NCBI GenBank assembly: GCA_037693485.1
Contig: CM075346.1
Location: 61,437,001 to 61,501,000, forward strand
Origin: Kitagawia praeruptora
Lineage: Eukaryota; Streptophyta; Magnoliopsida; Apiales; Apiaceae
Length of the DNA: 64,000 bases
Direction of reading: 5' to 3'
Made by a program: the position numbers and the translations under genes. Every line of letters begins with the position of its first letter. Position 1 is the stretch's first letter. Positions 11,180-21,206 of the stretch are shown piece after piece. Under the pieces are notes generated by a model, which was not told where the DNA came from, made no database searches, and was given only the letters and a program-made list of their open reading frames with translations.

Positions 11180-11585
11180 GATGTCTCACAATTAAGGTGG
11201 AGGTTCTCATTAAGAAGATTATTACGATTCTGAAGATAGCTTGGGGGGTAATCAAGCTCGACACGAAGCTTATGTTCCAGAGGAAATATCTACTTCTCTG
11301 CACCACCATGGAACTCAATCCACCGCCGGCGGACAGCCGCCCGTTCTTATCAGTAATTCGGAGTTAATGGAGCAACTTTATCGTATGAGAGATTCCATAA
11401 ATAACTTCGGGTCAAGATTGAGTTCTGCGGAGAAAGTGCTAGAAAGTAGGAGAAAATCTCGGAGGATCCCACGAAATCATCGCCGAACAAGGAAAGCCCT
11501 CCAAGTTAGGAAAGTTCTCGAAGTGGTTCTTGGATCCTCAAGAGAGGGCGCGCCCTCATCCCCACCGCTCTGGGCGCACCCTTAG
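11180..11585 (+). pseudogene. gag N-terminal remnant of element C
   Basis: An ATG at about 11180 (MSHN) is followed at once by a stop. An in-phase open stretch from about 11241 to 11585 reads GGNQARHEAYVPEE and then NSELMEQLYRMRDSINNFG, which looks like the coiled N-terminus of a plant Ty3/gypsy gag. It ends in basic low-complexity sequence. No Retrotrans_gag core follows, so the capsid region seems deleted or replaced by repeats. A G-rich motif (GGGGGGTA) lies at 11243 inside this remnant. Confidence 0.4.
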
Positions 11586-12159
11586 TGAGATTCGATGTGA
11601 TGAAGAAAAGATGGTTCTAAAGATGATTTTCACGCCGCTGTTGCAAAAAGACAGTTCCGGGTATTTTCAAGAATGGTGATTTCTGGTCAATGACGTCGAA
11701 CTAGGTTTTCTATGGGGCAATTTCAAATATGATTCGAAGAAGGATGTTCTAGAGAAGAGACGCAATTATCGGGAACTCGTCCACCATTAGGGCACGCCCT
11801 CACCATCAGGATGTGCCCACAAGGTAACCCTTGACTTGTTTTGTTAAGATTTTTGTTGTTTGTTTTTTGGACTTTTGTAGGAGAATCCTCGAGTTAAAGA
11901 TGGGATGAAAGATGGTGAGAGAGAATACCCAATAACCCTCAGGGCGCGCCCTAAGGGTGGTAGCCAAGGCTCGGATGGTTTCCAACTTCTAGGAAAATTC
12001 GATGGTTGAACACGTCTTCATCTCCAGGACGCATCCTCTAGAGAGGGCGGCTCTTCACCCATCTGGTGAAATCCAACGAATTAAGGAAAACCTCGCTACT
12101 ATGAGGAGGAGCTTTGCTAGCTTGAAGGAACGCCTAGGAATAAGGCTCGGGAGCGAGGC

Positions 12160-12530
12160 CCCATGATCCACAGCGCGTGTCCCCTGATTACAGGTCGAGG
12201 CCCCTTGGACATGAGTGAGCCCTTCCACGGAGTGATAGTCCACAGCGCGCGCCCGCTGTTAATAACAGGTCTGGGCCCCTTGGACGCAAATGAGTTCTAG
12301 CACGGAGTGGTAATCCACAGCGCGCGCCCCCTGTTGATAACAGGTCGAGGCCCCTTGGACATGAGCGAGCCCTTCCTCAAGGTCGTGATCCACAGCGCGT
12401 GCCCCCTGATTACAGGTCGAGGCCCCTTAGACATGAGCGAGCCCTTCCTCAAGGTCGTGATCCACAGCGCATGCCCCCTGATTACAGGTCGAGGCCCCTT
12501 GGACACGAGAGAGCCCGCTTTGAAGATCTC
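12160..12530. repeat. ~65-bp GC-rich tandem repeat, about 5 copies
   Basis: Units of the form CCACAGCGCGTGCCCCCTG, ATTACAGGTCGAGGCCCCTT, GGACATGAGCGAGCCCTTCC repeat five times with slight length differences. Two diverged single units lie at about 12925-12990 and 13165-13235. Frames on both strands across this stretch are produced by the repeat. Confidence 0.9.
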
Positions 12531-13379
12531 ATTGGAAGATAATAAAGCCGAAGATGTAAGAATGACATTGTCTGGCCTAATTATCAAAGTGAGGAATAGC
12601 CCTCGACGTATTGCTGAGGGCGCGCTCTCAAGAAAGGCCCTACAATCGTTCCCTTGATTTCTCATAGTGCAACTGTTGGAAGATAGGGTGAGAATTCTCA
12701 ACCCCAGGGCGATGCTCTACATCAGGACTCCACTTCAAGGAAATGCACGACTTCAGGAAAATCCTCCAACATAGGACGCGCCCTCAAGGAACTCTCCCTT
12801 AGAGGACCTTTCTGGTTAGGGCGCGCCCTCAAAGAAAGATGCAAATTCTCAAGCGGACTCCAATATCTACTAGGATAATTTACTGCTTAGACTCCAGAAG
12901 GAAAGAAGCTGTTGAGTTGCGGCCCCACGAACCATAGTGTGTGCCCCCTGATCATCAGGTTGAGGCCCCAAGGTCGTGAATGAGTCCCCCTATGAAGAAA
13001 CGATACTTTGCTACAGAGGACGCGCCCTCGTATCTACAATGACCTGAATGATAGGCATCAGGGCGTACCCTAACTTATCAACCTCATGTTGTGGCTTCGT
13101 CTACAAGTATGATCACAATGATCCATGGCATATCTTTTGCTTGAAGAAAATTATATTGATGTGTGGCCCCATGAATCTTAGAGTGCGCCCCCTGCTAGGC
13201 AGGTTGAGGCCCCAAGGTCATGAGTAAGCCCCTCTACACAAGAATGACATTCATCCGGACTATAAGAGACTTTGTCATTGCCCTCGTCCACATAGGGCGC
13301 GCCCTAAGCAACAGGGCGCGTCCTCAGCAACTCCAACGGTTCTCTCCTAAAATTCCCCTCTTGGGATGCCTCTTTAAGA

Positions 13380-14360
13380 GACGCTTCTTTTAAGGAACGA
13401 TATTCTGATGCTGGGGGGTAGTACTGATGCACCTCCCTAGCCTTACATATACATGTATTTCAAGACAATTTATGTGAATAGTGGAATGCCCCCTTGTGAG
13501 ATGCCTCTTCGTGAGATGCCCTTTATTGGATGCCTCATAGTGAGATGCCTCTTTGAGAGATGTTATTCATAGGATGCCTTAGTTTGAGATGCCCCTTCAT
13601 GGGATGAAATTTGAAGTAGCCCGTGACCGGAGAATGCACTCTTTCTACTAAAAGTTGATTGAAGTAGGGCAATGCCTGAATAGTAGACTACAAGGTAAAT
13701 TAATTACCTCCTAGTCTAGGGGGGTAGTCCAGGTACACTTTCCCTAGTCTTAGTTGAGTGAAATTTTTAACTTTTTCGAGAACACACCCTAAAGGCAAAA
13801 TAATATGCATGCGTGAAATTCGGAACAAAAATACAAGGCATGTCCCCCACTATTATCGAAGAAAGAGTACCCTATGTTGAGCATCCTGATGAGGAATTCC
13901 GTAACCGTAGGATGCTTGCTATTCAAAAGAAGGCGCCCCCTCATCCACATCGTTCACAAAACACCCGCAGTGAAATCCTAAGGGATGAAGAGAGGATAGC
14001 TAGGGAAACGAGGGAGGAAGATTTCATATTTTTCAGATTTCATCCCGAAGTACTTCTAGAGAGGATAAGGCGCGCCCTCTATCTAAGGGAAATCCCCAGA
14101 CTCAAGAAAATCGTCAATCTCAGGGGAATCTACGGCCTCAAGGGAATCCACGAGGTTATAACCAATTTTAGCCTCAAGTTGGAATTCCATATTCAAGTTG
14201 GAATTACAGCTTCAAATTGAAATTCCGGACTCAAGTTGAATTCCAGATTCAAGTTGGAATTCCAGATTCAAGTTGGAATTCCAGACTCAAACACAGACTC
14301 AAGTTGGGATCCCAACATGATTCAAGAGAGTGTTACTCAGAGGAAATAGTTTTAAAGGAA
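13380..14360. other. Repeat-rich spacer of element C
   Basis: This part holds two polypurine-tract-like motifs (13413, 13716), short runs of GGGATGCC/GAGATGCC (13490-13610), and 20-bp repeats of TTCAAGTTGGAATTCCAGA (about 14200-14290). A 135-codon frame at 13813-14220 lies over these repeats. I see no domain in it. Confidence 0.5.
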
Positions 14361-14366
14361 TCATGA

Positions 14367-15148
14367 ATGCTATCCCGGGAGAGGTTCAGATCCATTAGCC
14401 AGAGGAGGATGTGCCCACTCTTAGGGCGCGCCCTCACGGACAGCGGGCAGAAGAAGCATTTGTTTCTAATGATTTTCAAGAAAAGAATTCTAAAGGAAAT
14501 TGAAGAAGAAGAAAACTCTGATGATATTATTCAATCAGTAATAGAGATGAGCATGTCGAGGAAAATCTTGTCTTTGGAAGTTCCTCAGCCATGGTGGAAG
14601 CTACATATAGATGGAGCTGTCAACAATGGAGGAGCTGGAGCTGGTGTTATTCTGGTTACCCCTGAAGGACATCAAATAATGAGTGCTATTCACTCCAAAT
14701 TTGAAGCAAATAATAATGATGCAGAATACGAAGCTTTAATCAATGGATTGAAGGTGCCTCTAGAAATGAAAGTTGTAAATCTGATCATATTGAGTGATTC
14801 CGAAATGGTGGTGAGGCAAATTGATGGATGATTCCAAAGTCGTGGTCCAAGGACAGAGCTATACATGAAGTGTGCACAAAGGTTGATGCATAAATTTTGA
14901 GAAGTACGATTGGAATGCATACCTCGGATGAAAATTGCATTGCAAATGTTTTAGCTAAGTTGGGATCTCAAAAGGATGCCATGTTGTTGGGAACGGTGCC
15001 CTTGCAGATTCAGGAAATTCCTAGTATTCCCGAGGTAGAAGTCATGGAAATTGCAGATGCTGTGCAGATCACTTGGATGACTCCAATTCAAGAATACATC
15101 AAAAAGGGGACTCTCCTAGATGATAAGGTTAGAGCAAGAAGACTTTGA
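14367..15148 (+). pseudogene. RNase H region of element C pol (broken)
   Basis: The first frame (14367-14831) contains WWKLHIDGAVNNGGAGAGV, then EANNNDAEYEALINGL and ILSDSEMVVRQIDG. This is the extra (archaeal-type) RNase H found in Tat-lineage elements, with D, E and D of the active site present. It ends in a stop at 14829, and the reading moves to another frame at about 14897 (ANVLAKLGSQKDAMLLG, then the linker toward integrase). The product is non-functional. Role in the family: degradation of the RNA strand during reverse transcription. Confidence 0.8.
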
Positions 15149-16027
15149 TTTCAAGCAGCAAGGTATGTGCATTATGATGGAATCCTATACAAGAGAGGTT
15201 TCAACCAGTCATTTCTCAAATGTATTGATGAATGCAATTACATTTTAAGAGAAGTATACGAAGGAATTTGTGGCAGTCACTCGGGGGTGGTTCATTGGCT
15301 ATGAAGATTTTGTGACAAGGATATTATTGGCTTACTTTGAAGAAGGATGCGTATGAATTTGTAAAAGCATGTGATAAATGTCAACTGTATGCCAACTATT
15401 CTTCAAATCCGGTTACAACTTTAACTTCCATGATGAGTCTGTGACCGTTCGCTGTGGGGAATAGATCTCATTGGAGAATTACCTAAAGCTAAAGGAGGTG
15501 TCAAATATGTTGTGGTTACTGTGGATTACTTCACCAAGTGGGCGGAAGCTATGCCCCTGGCCACAATCACTGCTGAGAAGATCAAGGATTTTTTGTTCAA
15601 TTCCATTGTGTGTAGGTTTGGAATTCCTTACCAATTTATACCGGATAATGGAAAGCAGTTTGATAGTAAAGAGTTGCAGAAATTGTGTGAAAATCTGGGA
15701 ATCAAGAAAGATTTTGCTGTGGTATACCATCCTTAAAGTAATGGACAGACAGAAACTATCAACAAGATTTTAAAGCATACTCTGAAGACGAAGTTAGAAG
15801 AAAGCAAAGGGAATTGGCCTGAAGAACTTCCAATGGTTTTGTGGTCATACAACACGACTCCAAGATCAACTACAGAGGAATCTTCCTTTCTGTTATCTTA
15901 TGGATTTGAAGCAATGGTTCCGGTAGAAATTGGAGCAGGTTCATTTAGAGGAGACTTTTACGAAGAGGAAGCGCCTTCCTTAGTTCTAGTCGAGACTTGC
16001 TGTTTTTTCACTTTTTGTTCTCCTTAG
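15149..16027 (+). pseudogene. Integrase region of element C pol (broken)
   Basis: Frames joined across stops show the zinc-domain part (YILREVYEGICGSH, CDKCQLYA at ~15370-15390) and the catalytic core. The core carries VVTVDYFTKWAEAMPLATIT at ~15508, FGIPYQFIPDNGKQFDSKEL at ~15617, and, after an in-frame stop at 15734, SNGQTETINKILKHTLKTKL. The first two aspartates and the glutamate of the D-D-E triad are recognisable. The C-terminal part (WSYNTTPRSTTEESSFLLSYG, EAMVPVEIGAGS) is the usual end of Tat integrases. At least one stop and frame changes make it dead. A polypurine-like motif follows at 16032. Confidence 0.85.
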
Positions 16028-16031
16028 ACTT

Positions 16032-16039
16032 GGGGGTAG
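16032..16039 (+). other. Polypurine-tract-like motif after integrase
   Basis: GGGGGTAGTGCATGTACACC repeats the motif found at 1564 and before the 3' LTRs. It follows the integrase frame, where an element of this kind would normally end. Confidence 0.5.
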
Positions 16040-16405
16040 TGCATGTACACCTTCCTTGGCTTTATCGAGACTTGAGTTATTTGAAGAATTCTATGATTTT
16101 CAAGAATTTCAGAAAGTTTCCAAGACTGGAATTTCAAGATTTCTTAAAGTGTAAAGGAAATCCATTAAAGACGCGTCCTGGTTGAGAAACCATAATACAT
16201 AAATCACTACATAGATAATGTCAATTTGGATTTTAAAGGAGAGGATCTTCCTAATAAGAAAAGTTGAGGGTGTTTGGCTGTGATATAGAAGCGCAAGTGG
16301 TTACAAGAATATTTAATCGGTATGCGATTGCTAGGCACACCCTCATGTGATGTTTTGCTACAAAGTTGATAAGCATATTTACTGAAGAAAGAAAAAGGGC
16401 GCCCC

Positions 16406-17600
16406 TTGTTGAAGGAAAAGAAGGTTGTGACCATCTACCATCTTGCAATGAAATTCCCAACACCCAATGGAGTAGTAACTATGCGAGGATCTCAGCATGA
16501 TTCAAGAGATTGCTATCACAAGGCGATCAAAGTGTTCAGAAGACGGGATGGAGAGCGCGCCCTCTGTGAAAGTAGTTCAGGAGTCGTCATGAGCATCATT
16601 CCGGGAGAAGTTAAAGTCTACTATCTTGTCCAAGAACCAGGAGAGGAGGCGCCTCCCTACAGGGCGCGCCCTGAGGAGCAGCAAGTGAATGGAATTTCAG
16701 CACTGGGTGATTTACAAGATGAGATCCTGGAAGAAATTGAAGAAGATTCAGAGGATATCACATCAATCAATCTTAGAGGTGAGCAGGTTGAAGGTAGACG
16801 AATGTTGCTTGAAGGCTTGGTGCACACCTTGTTGAGGAAGACTTCCCTCTTAAAGAGGACGTGCCCTCCAAGGATGAAGCACCGATTGAAGATCCTCGAA
16901 GCTTCGATTTTGATCTTAATTGATCCGAGAACACCGCAGCCGGTTGAGAAGACTGGTCCTGCAGAGGACTCAATTTCAATTATGGTGGATGAAAAGGATA
17001 CGATTAAGGTATTGAAAATCGGATCTCAGTTGAATTCTAAGTTGAGAGGAATGCTCACCAACTTTCTTTTGGATAACCTGGATGTTTTTGCTTGGAGTCA
17101 TGCTGCTATGGTGGGAATTGATCCAAAAGTTTTGTGCCATCATCTGAATATAGATCCCACCAAGAAAGGTATTCGCCAGAAACGTCGACCAGTAAGTGGA
17201 GAGAGAGCTCTAGCGTTGAAGGAAGAGGTGGGCAGAGTATTAAACGTTGGCTTGATTAAAGAATCTCACTACCAAAATGGTTAGCTAACTCGGTTTTCGT
17301 TAAATGGGAAATGGAGGACTTGTGTAGATTTCAAGGATTTGAACAAGGCTTGCCCTAAGGATAGTTTTCCTCTTCCTCAGATTGATCAGTTGGTAGATAT
17401 AATAGCAGGGCATGTTCTCTTGAGTTTCATGAACGCTTATTCGGGCTATAATCAGATTTCCATGTACGCGAGCACACTTCTTTCATCATAAATAGAGGAT
17501 TTTACTGCTACATTAAAATGCCCTTTGGCTTGATTAATGCAGAAGGAACTTGAAAAGACCATGGAAGTGTATGTGGATAACAATTGAAGGGGTCCGTACG
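16406..17600 (+). pseudogene. Protease-linker and reverse transcriptase region of element C (broken, misplaced)
   Basis: An open stretch of 292 codons ends at 17284. Its last part (LLDNLDVFAWSHAAMVGIDP, HHLNIDP, RQKRRPVSGERALALKEEVG, VGLIKESHY) is the classic lead-in to Ty3/gypsy RT. After the stop, RT continues in other frames: NGKWRTCVDFKDLNKACPKD, SFPLPQIDQLVDIIAGH, then MNAYSGYNQISM and a weak PFGL-like end near 17520. The RT is then cut off, so the YxDD catalytic box is absent. This block lies downstream of RNase H and integrase, the reverse of the normal order. Confidence 0.8.
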
Positions 17601-17946
17601 CCTTAATATCATAAGGCGCGCCCTCTGAAAATATATATATGTTTAGCTTTAGTGCGAGCCCAGTGAGAGGTTTACACTTGTGCATAGTATCTCTTGTTTC
17701 TTACGCCGAGTTAGCTCATGTAAGCTTAGAGATGTTGCGTATTTGTGTTATTCCTCTACGAAGAAGCCAAAACTAGAGATGGATGCAAAAGCTTAGAGAT
17801 ATGGATTGAAGAATTTAAGGACGCGTCCTCCGCATAGAATCTTGAAGACAAGAAGAATAAGGACGCGCCCTGAAGAAGAAAAGCTACAAAAATTTTGGTG
17901 TTCTTTAAGATTGAAATTCCATGCTTCATCTTTGATTTTGCATGGA

Positions 17947-17959
17947 ATTGGGGGGTAGT
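17947..17959 (+). other. Polypurine tract of element C
   Basis: attggggggtagt ends exactly at the 3' LTR start. The same core appears repeatedly inside elements A and C. Confidence 0.8.
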
Positions 17960-18961
17960 TGTTATGCCCAAAATTCGGTTCGGGTATTTTCAAGATGGAT
18001 TCGGGTCAAATACGGGTTCAATTTGGGGAATTCTAGGATTAATTAGGGTTTTGACAGAAAAGGGAGAAGTCAGGCCGCGCCCTCTCTTTCTCTACAAAGA
18101 GGGCGCGCCCTAAATATAAAACATGGTGACAAATTGATTCAAGGTGATTTTCTGAGAAGACATTGAAGAAATCTTCCCTAGGATTCCACTCAAGTGTGGA
18201 TTCCATTCAAGATGGGATTCTACTCAAGCTGGAATTCCAGAAGTTGAAGAATTCCCTCCTGTCGTATCTCAGGAGGGGGATGTCCGTCGCAGAAGGCCTC
18301 CAGGGGTTTGCCTGGATATAAGGACCCTTCTTAAACACTAAAGGCGCGCCCTAAGGTGGAAAGATGGGGACTTTCTGGTGTGTGCTTTGGGAGCTCTGTT
18401 CCTATAGCCAATGGGCGCGCCCTCATTGGGGAACTTTGGAGTAATCCTGCACTTTGCACCCAAAAGCTCTGGATCACATGTCCTGCTATCTGGTGGGTGC
18501 TTCTCATTCAGGGGACAGGGATGCGTTCTGCACTTGGGGTAAACCACGGCTATACCTGCATCCTTGAAATCAAGAAATAGCTGGTAGCGGATAGGACTAG
18601 TCCTCGACGGGGGAAGTTTCCTTATCCGTGAAGTCTTGAGATCTTGGATGAGCCTTGGGCCTTTTGTGGTTAGGCCCCATAGTAGAACATTCTGGATGCT
18701 GGATCGATACCTAAGCCCAATTGGGTTTCTTGCTCTCCAAGAACTACGTGGGCTTGATCCTCTATAAATATAGAGGTACGTAGGCAAATTGAGGGGGATG
18801 GAAGCGAAGAGCTACGAGCCACCACCAAGAACCCTCTCAATCTCAGCCCCCAATTCATCACAGCCACCACACTCCAATGACTTTTCCGGCGAAGAGCCAC
18901 CATCATAGATCTTGATTCTGGCGACAGACCTCAAACTTTGTTGTTACCAAATTCGTCAACA
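17960..18961 (+). repeat. 3' LTR of element C (1002 bp)
   Basis: It matches 10121-11126 almost base for base, with scattered substitutions and a short deletion near its end (AATTCGTCAACA versus AATTCCTCCGTCAACA). Target duplication GTCAT follows at 18962-18966. Confidence 0.95.
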
Positions 18962-18966
18962 GTCAT

Positions 18967-19560
18967 CGATGACGACAAGTTTCGATCTATGATGAACAAT
19001 GAACGACGAGTTTCGATCTAAACAGTGTTGATGGTAGTATGGTGGGTGGCGGTGGTGGTGTGGTAGGTGGCGACGATGATGGTGTGTCATATTAGTTTGG
19101 TAGTATGATGGTGTTGGTGGTTGTCGAAACAAAATTAAAAGTGGAGGTGTAGGTGAAGATGGATGTGGTGACGGTAGTTGGAGATGGTGAAATAATGATC
19201 GGAGAAGATTGTTGTTTTGATTAACGGTGGTGACGATTGTAAATGATGATGATGATATAGTGTATAAAATGTATATACATGTATGATGACTGATGGATGA
19301 CAGAGAAAGTGTCGGGATGTGATTTTTAGAAGAGTACATTTACAATTATGTCCTTAGTTTCTAGTATTTAGTTAAAAATTGGTTTCTAGTTGAATAGGAC
19401 CTTATATATATATATATATCAAAAGAAAGGAACCTCCGACTGGTAAGGACGCCACCACCGGAGGATGACGAAAAAGGGAGATATGTGTTTTTTCCTTTTA
19501 AAGCGGTGGTTAGGAGAGAGGTGGAGGGTTGTTCTTTGGTGTTCTGTTTGATCTAGTCAT
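18967..19560. other. Right part of the TIR element and flank, no gene
   Basis: The stretch holds GGTGGTGG-rich simple sequence and the right terminal repeat ending at about 19401. A minus-strand 127-codon frame is low-complexity (H, S, P rich) and I do not regard it as a gene. Confidence 0.5.
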
Positions 19561-19568
19561 AATATGGC

Positions 19569-20399
19569 TAAAGTTGTAAATGAGCCGAACCGAGCCGAAC
19601 TCTTAATTGTTCATGTGTCAGCTCGTTATAAATATTTCGAACTCGAGCTCGAACTTTTATCGAGCCAATTTTTTTGTTTGTGTATCGACTCGTTAAGAAT
19701 AATGTTATTCACGAACATGTCTCACGAGCTATTGGTCACGAACTTCTCATGAATACTAGCTCATGAAAATCTCATGAATATTATCCATGATCTCGTGTTC
19801 ACAAATACCTCATTTAATTCTAGAATTTTAATGCATTAAAAATAAAAAAGATAAAACCTCAAAAATTAAAGACATCCTTCTAGTCTACAATTATCCACGA
19901 TTCGATTAAATTTAGTTAATAACCAACTAATATTATAATTACAGTGTAACATATGTCTAATTTAATTATTTATAATAAAAATAATGTAAATATTTAACAA
20001 AAGAAGATAATGAATAGATAAAATAAACTAATATATTATTTCATAAACACTAAATTATTTACGAATTATCGTAAATTCAAGTACTCCGGTAAAATCTTAA
20101 TTAAATATGTTTATGAGAATATATATCGAGTTTGTACAAGAACTTATTCATGGACCATATATATTTAGGAGCTTGTTCACGAACTACGTTAACGAACTTG
20201 TTCACGAACTATATAATCGAACTTGTTCGCGAACTATTGAGCCGAACTATGTTGTGCTCAAGTTCAGCTCATTTACGAGACGAACCTCAAAATTGTGATC
20301 ATGTTCGACTCGTTAACAAATCGAATCGAACTCGAGTCGAACTTTTTTCGAGCCGAACGCCAAACTGTTCGTGAGTGTATCGACTCATTTACAGCCCTA
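19569..20399. mobile_element. Non-autonomous hAT-type element (831 bp)
   Basis: Termini read TAAAGTTGTAAATGAG and, at the other end, CTCATTTACAGCCCTA (inverse of TAGGGCTGTAAATGAG). An 8-bp target duplication AATATGGC flanks it (19561-19568 and 20400-20407). The interior repeats GAGCCGAAC/GTTCG words. There is no transposase. Confidence 0.85.
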
Positions 20400-20554
20400 A
20401 ATATGGCTGACTGTGAATAGATATAAGTGTATAACTAAGACTACAAATAATATATTTTTATGGATTAAAATTTATTTTTTTAAATTCAACTCAAAATTAC
20501 CTAAATTTATTAAAGCGTATTCATAAAAATCCCCTAAATACGTATTTAGGGGTA

Positions 20555-20966
20555 TCTATACTATCTATACTATACTATAATAAGCGAAAGGGATATGATT
20601 TGTAATCTGGTTAACCCCTATTTTTGGTTATCCCCTCATTTTTGGTTATCCTCATTCACAATCGTTAGATCTTCAACTCAAATAAATCATGACCGTTAGA
20701 TATAACAATGCATTCACAACCGTTAGATCTTCAACTCAAATAAATCATGACCGTTATATATAACAATGCTAAAAGTTGTTATATACAGAGGTATAAGGTT
20801 CGATTCCTGCCAACAAAATATTTATTTATATTTAATACCAAAATTTATTCATATACAAAAATGTAAGGTTCGAATTTTTCCATTAACATATTTATAATAT
20901 TATGTTACACTATAAAAAAAAATTTAAAAATTTAAAAATCATAAATATGCACGGATTATAAGCTAG
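20555..20966 (+). mobile_element. Small non-autonomous Helitron
   Basis: The 5' end is TCTATACTATCTATACTATA and the 3' end is CACGGATTATAAGCTAG followed by T, matching the Helitron TC...CTRR rule and A/T target. The interior has duplicated CAACCGTTAGATCTTCAACTC words and two GGTTCGA words. No coding sequence. Confidence 0.7.
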
Positions 20967-21072
20967 TTTTTCTAATAAGAAGTAAATTATCAAAAAAAAA
21001 AATAAAGAAAGGGAGTAGTAATATTGTGATTGTGTAATTGGCCACGTAGGAATATTAAAATCAACTCAAGAA

Positions 21073-21081
21073 AAAATATCT
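21073..21081 (+). promoter_or_regulatory. Evening element AAAATATCT, copy 1
   Basis: A perfect evening element lies 134 bp before the JMJ30 start codon. This motif is the binding site for the morning clock factors CCA1/LHY in Arabidopsis. Confidence 0.7.
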
Positions 21082-21122
21082 TCTCCAGCCCCACCATCCT
21101 ACCACATCAGCAAAAAAGCGAA

Positions 21123-21131
21123 AAAATATCT
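21123..21131 (+). promoter_or_regulatory. Evening element AAAATATCT, copy 2
   Basis: The second perfect copy lies exactly 50 bp after the first and 84 bp before the start codon. The two copies sit just upstream of a TATA-like sequence. Confidence 0.7.
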
Positions 21132-21153
21132 CTACACACAACAAGTCTGTATC

Positions 21154-21160
21154 TATATAT
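21154..21160 (+). promoter_or_regulatory. TATA-like box of the JMJ30 gene
   Basis: TATATAT lies about 47 bp before the ATG. It would give a very short 5' leader. An in-frame upstream ATG at 21030 exists, but it lies upstream of this box, so the start at 21207 is preferred. Confidence 0.45.
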
Positions 21161-21206
21161 CCCCCACTCATTTTACCACTTTCACTCATATCCGTCGCTG
21201 CCGCCG

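Larger units (their letters stand above)
10121..18961 (+). mobile_element. Complete Ty3/gypsy element C (Tat-type), decayed, 8.8 kb
   Basis: The element is bounded by near-identical LTRs (10121-11126 and 17960-18961) starting TGTTATGCCC and ending GTCAACA. It has a 5-bp target duplication, a primer site at 11130 and a polypurine tract at 17947. The interior carries an N-terminal gag remnant, RNase H and integrase, and then protease-linked/RT sequence, all with stops and frameshifts. The pol order is unusual. A GC-rich palindrome and several tandem repeats are scattered throughout. The close LTR match suggests a fairly recent insertion, although the coding part was already dead, so it was probably copied in trans. 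Confidence 0.9.
9509..19401. mobile_element. Probable TIR element split by retrotransposon C
   Basis: The left edge carries AGGATAGTGATCAAATAGAAACC and AAAACTAGAAACC. The right edge, read in reverse, carries AGGTCCTATTCAACTAGAAACC and ACTAGAAAC. Both sides lie in TA-rich flanks. Removing element C (10121-18961) joins the two sides into a ~1.05-kb element with GTGGTGG/CCACCACC-rich interiors. No transposase is visible. The superfamily is uncertain. Confidence 0.4.

Noticed and set aside
12160..12530. CRISPR-like array of spaced repeats
   Set aside because: The units are contiguous and diverged, without unique spacers, and the DNA is plant nuclear; it is an ordinary tandem repeat.
12297..12701. 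Repetitive frames on both strands with SKGPRPVIRGHALWITT-type repeats
   Set aside because: They are produced by the 65-bp GC-rich tandem repeat, whose length happens to allow open frames.
13813..14220. 135-codon frame in element C
   Set aside because: It lies over short tandem repeats and a palindrome copy and shows no gag or pol motif.
18956..19339. 127-codon minus-strand frame rich in H, S and P
   Set aside because: It is low-complexity sequence from GGTGGTGG-type repeats inside the TIR element.
21030..21206. Upstream in-frame ATG extending JMJ30 by 59 residues
   Set aside because: The extension covers the evening elements and TATA-like box and is not protein-like; the start at 21207 is preferred.
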